Below, in pieces: positions 61,934-64,000 of a stretch of DNA of 64,000 nucleotides (its first letter is position 1; each line of letters starts with the position of its first letter). This DNA comes from Alphaproteobacteria bacterium (lineage in GTDB: Bacteria; Pseudomonadota; Alphaproteobacteria; Caedimonadales; UBA9215). The stretch covers positions 35,897-99,896 of the forward strand of contig JAACSN010000011.1 in the NCBI GenBank assembly GCA_009993885.1, read 5' to 3'. A program made the position numbers and the translations under genes. Under the pieces are notes generated by a model. The model worked only from the letters and a program-made list of their open reading frames with translations. It ran no database searches and was not told where the DNA came from.

Positions 61934-63394
61934 TTAATCTTCTAGCAGGTTGACATTATTCAATAACTCTAAAATAGTATCATGGGCAACAGAGGGTGTG
62001 AAGGTCTCGAGAGTCGAACCATAAGTATTTTCCCCGTCATCTATCCCGACGAATTTCAAAATTTTCACTTGAGAGTAGATAAATGCACGTTGTACGGGCC
62101 ATGAGAAAAAAATATTTCCGGTGTAGAAGGCCAATTTTGATGTGCTTTCCTCTGTTGTATCGGTGACGCGGAGTAAAAACTTATTCTTTACATTTATGTA
62201 AAATTTTTCGTCAATAGGTTCTCCTGTAAGTTCTGCATAATCCTTATGTAATTTGTCTAAATAGCGCTCTTCCGTTCCATCTTCATGGTGAAGGGTGAAA
62301 TCTCTCTCTCCAATAGAGGGCGAGCTTTCATTACAATCAATGACATCAAAATAATAAGGATAATAAGTCTCGCGTGTATCAAGGGCTTTATTCATTTTAA
62401 GGGCAACGTAAGCTTTTGAATGCTTGATCATGTTCTCAAAGGCTTCTTTTGGCGATTCGTCGCCGGTAAAAAGCGTGATGTTGTCTTCCGAATAGTCAAC
62501 CAGCTCGTGATTTATTAAGAACAAGATGCCGTAGGCCTTTTTTTGCTCGTTTAGAGAAAGTTTTTCAATTTGTGAGAGGGCAGCGTCTGTCGCCTTTGCC
62601 ATAGCATTTACATGAGCTGCATTCACCATAGGATCAATAGAAGGTGCTAAGGTTTGATTGTGCAAAAGATCATGTGCTAAGAAATAAGCAAACTGACCCG
62701 GTTTAATAAGGCCTGCATGCACACCGCAGTTCTCGGCAATAAGGGGGAGTCCTGTAATGGAAATGCCGGTTGCAAAAGCTTGTGCGTAAGTTCGTAAACC
62801 ATAAATCGGATTGTCGCTTACCAAAGGAAAAACCCATTGCCCGCGATCACAAGGACGAAAAATATTCATTACCAGATTTTGAGGGCTTTCAAATGTTGTT
62901 GGGTCTGCATCCCCTAGGTTTTCTTCAATATAGGCGTTAACAGTTATTAAAGCTTCATCGTACGGAAGCATCCAAATTTTATTTTGAATTAAAAGATCAA
63001 CACCTTCAAAAATTTCATGGGGGCTGGAAATGCTTGGGTTCATCGCAACGGCAAGCTGAAAAGTGAGGTAGTTTAAACGGTTGAGGGTTAAGGTTTGTTC
63101 CTCAATTTCATTTTCTGCGTATGCGGCAATAATACTAAAGGGCTTGTGGCGCTCATCTTGTTCTGGGATGCTTTTACCGATTTTTGTTACAAATTCAGTT
63201 GCCAGCTGAGCCAAGTCTTCTGAAAAGTGATCGGGAGATTTGAGTGTTGATTTAATACCTTGCAGGCGTTCAAGATACTCTTCCTCTGCCGTAAAGGTTT
63301 TTGAGAGTTTGCTGCCGGTATTGACGGAAGCATTTGCTTGTATGACGGATTGGCTTAACACAATAACGAAGAGCGATAAAAGTATTTTTTTCAT
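61934..63394 (-). CDS. Exported hypothetical protein, 486 aa
   Basis: A 486-residue protein with a signal peptide (MKKILLSLFVIVLSQSVIQANA, 22 residues). The mature part is mixed alpha/beta and rich in Glu/Asn/Asp, with Cys pairs at about residues 182 and 223. Segments such as GQFAYFLAHDLLHNQTLAPS and LFLINHELVDYSED are His/Asp/Glu-rich and might bind metal, but no catalytic motif is recognised. It is the largest of the exported orphans in the window. It is probably monocistronic, ending at the terminator at 61871. Confidence 0.65.
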   Translation of the reverse strand: MKKILLSLFVIVLSQSVIQANASVNTGSKLSKTFTAEEEYLERLQGIKSTLKSPDHFSEDLAQLATEFVTKIGKSIPEQDERHKPFSIIAAYAENEIEEQTLTLNRLNYLTFQLAVAMNPSISSPHEIFEGVDLLIQNKIWMLPYDEALITVNAYIEENLGDADPTTFESPQNLVMNIFRPCDRGQWVFPLVSDNPIYGLRTYAQAFATGISITGLPLIAENCGVHAGLIKPGQFAYFLAHDLLHNQTLAPSIDPMVNAAHVNAMAKATDAALSQIEKLSLNEQKKAYGILFLINHELVDYSEDNITLFTGDESPKEAFENMIKHSKAYVALKMNKALDTRETYYPYYFDVIDCNESSPSIGERDFTLHHEDGTEERYLDKLHKDYAELTGEPIDEKFYINVKNKFLLRVTDTTEESTSKLAFYTGNIFFSWPVQRAFIYSQVKILKFVGIDDGENTYGSTLETFTPSVAHDTILELLNNVNLLED

Positions 63395-63472
63395 GAATTG
63401 ATACCTATATTATTTTTACATGTGTTATATATAATTATAAAAATAGTAAAAATCAACACTATTTTGAATATA

Positions 63473-63501
63473 TTGACAATAATGTATTTATATGCTAATA
63501 T
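63473..63501 (+). promoter_or_regulatory. Consensus sigma70 promoter for the DUF378 gene
   Basis: TTGACA (63473-63478), a 17-base spacer and TAATAT (63496-63501) form an almost perfect sigma70 promoter. It lies 37 bases before the ATG, and GGGGAG at about 63523 is the ribosome binding site. Confidence 0.85.
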
Positions 63502-63537
63502 AATATAAAAATCACTATAAACAGGGGAGTAAGTAAC

Positions 63538-63729
63538 ATGCTAGATGTATTTAAAACAGTATCTCTACTATTTGTGATGATAGCAACAATCAACTTGGGT
63601 CTTGTCGGTTTGCTTGACCTTGATATCGTTGGAAAAATTCTTGGATCCGTTCCAATTCTTCTAAAGATCTTTAACGTGATCGTCGGTATCTCAGGTATCA
63701 TGATGCTCGTTACACATCTGAAAAAATAG
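63538..63729 (+). CDS. DUF378 small membrane protein
   Basis: A 63-residue hydrophobic protein with two membrane helices (about 6-26 and 38-60). MIATINLGLVGLLDLDIVGKIL then IFNVIVGISGIMMLV match DUF378, widespread small membrane proteins of unknown function. It has a strong promoter (63473-63501), a strong ribosome binding site and its own terminator (63766-63795), so it is likely abundantly expressed as a single-gene transcript. Confidence 0.85.
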   Translation: MLDVFKTVSLLFVMIATINLGLVGLLDLDIVGKILGSVPILLKIFNVIVGISGIMMLVTHLKK

Positions 63730-63765
63730 TAGGAACGTTAAGAATTAGATAAAACACCAGATAAA

Positions 63766-63795
63766 GGTCACCTCATTTATTGGGGTGGCCTTTTC
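63766..63795 (+). terminator. Rho-independent terminator after the DUF378 gene
   Basis: GGTCACCTCA and TGGGGTGGCC form a 10-bp stem (with wobble pairs) around TTTAT, followed by TTTT. Confidence 0.8.
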
Positions 63796-63850
63796 CTTTG
63801 CTTCCTCTTTTTCGTGTGAGAAATTTCCCCTTCTAAAGCAATTTTATTAG

Positions 63851-64000
63851 GCTGTGTTGAGATTTCACTTTAACCACCGGAGTGAGGCAACAAAATGCAA
63901 GAATCCTTTAAATTTAACAACGCTCTTGTCAAATCCGGCGAAAAGCCTACGGTAATGCTTTAAAAACCCAAACAAACACTCAATTTTATGCCGCTCTTTG
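63851..64000 (-). mobile_element. IS5-family insertion sequence, 3' end (cut by window edge)
   Basis: The minus strand encodes the C-terminus of a DDE transposase with stop at 63865: KERHKIECLFGFLKHYRRLF, then AGFDKSVVKFKGFLHFVASL and RWLK. The E of KIE and the following FGFLKxYRR pattern mark the IS5 group, Glu being the last catalytic residue. The element appears to end with GGCTGTGTTGAGATTTCACTT just past the stop. The remainder lies beyond base 64000, so whether it is intact is unknown. Confidence 0.85.

Overview
The window is one gene-dense, moderately AT-rich bacterial chromosome segment of 64 kb. Gene content points to an alphaproteobacterium: lpxI instead of lpxH, a MucR/Ros regulator, usg, an mdh-sucC-sucD cluster, ratA next to lipA, a DUF6468-motE pair after fliM, and a class A RNase P RNA. 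The AT bias, scattered core operons and many unique exported proteins suggest a host-associated or protist-associated lineage (Holosporales/Paracaedibacter-like). That placement is inference, not proof.

Layout. 1-5.3 kb: 3' part of ccmF, then ruvX, lpxB, lpxI and a 14-TM MFS exporter on the minus strand. 5.6-8.7 kb: flagellar operon fliL-fliM-DUF6468-motE. 8.7-12.3 kb: a truncated GNAT reading frame, a minus-strand trio (VanX-type dipeptidase, Nudix, histidine phosphatase), tsaB-rimI and mucR. 12.3-16 kb: miaB, phoH, ubiA. 16-24 kb: exported HAD-like protein, two tandem membrane acyltransferases, a REC-PAS-GGDEF-EAL protein, an exported orphan and a beta-propeller phytase lipoprotein. 24-31 kb: ydbH-ynbE-ydbL envelope genes, then topA-dprA-plsY. 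31-36 kb: an RND efflux pair and usg. 36-41 kb: small metabolic genes and mdh-sucC-sucD.

41.2-42.5 kb looks like an accessory insertion. It is bounded by two copies of the sucD terminator sequence and holds an AT-rich HEPN/AbiU2-like gene with an RX5H motif plus an IS630 transposase relic. 42.6-45.8 kb: a second flagellar locus, flgB-flgC-fliE divergent from csrA-orf-fliO-fliP; the FlgC-like protein begins with a Sec-type signal peptide. 45.9-50.6 kb: two exported orphans, ettA, a 500-base gap with three strong hairpins, a LysR gene and rnpB. 50.7-60.6 kb: trmB, hemH, an MBL hydrolase, a lone response regulator, a patatin lipoprotein, ratA-lipA, a PpiD/SurA-like chaperone, a MetF-like protein and an AmpD-type amidase. 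60.6-64 kb: a dicarboxylate symporter, a large exported orphan, a DUF378 membrane protein behind a consensus promoter, and the 3' end of an IS5-family transposase cut by the window end.

Themes. Envelope building and turnover recur (lpxI, lpxB, ydbH-ynbE-ydbL, plsY, VanX, AmpD-type amidase, RND pump). Motility is present but split between loci. At least six signal-peptide proteins have no recognised function. The likeliest undescribed biology is the terminator-bounded HEPN insertion, the signal-peptide FlgC and the structured RNA candidate after ettA.
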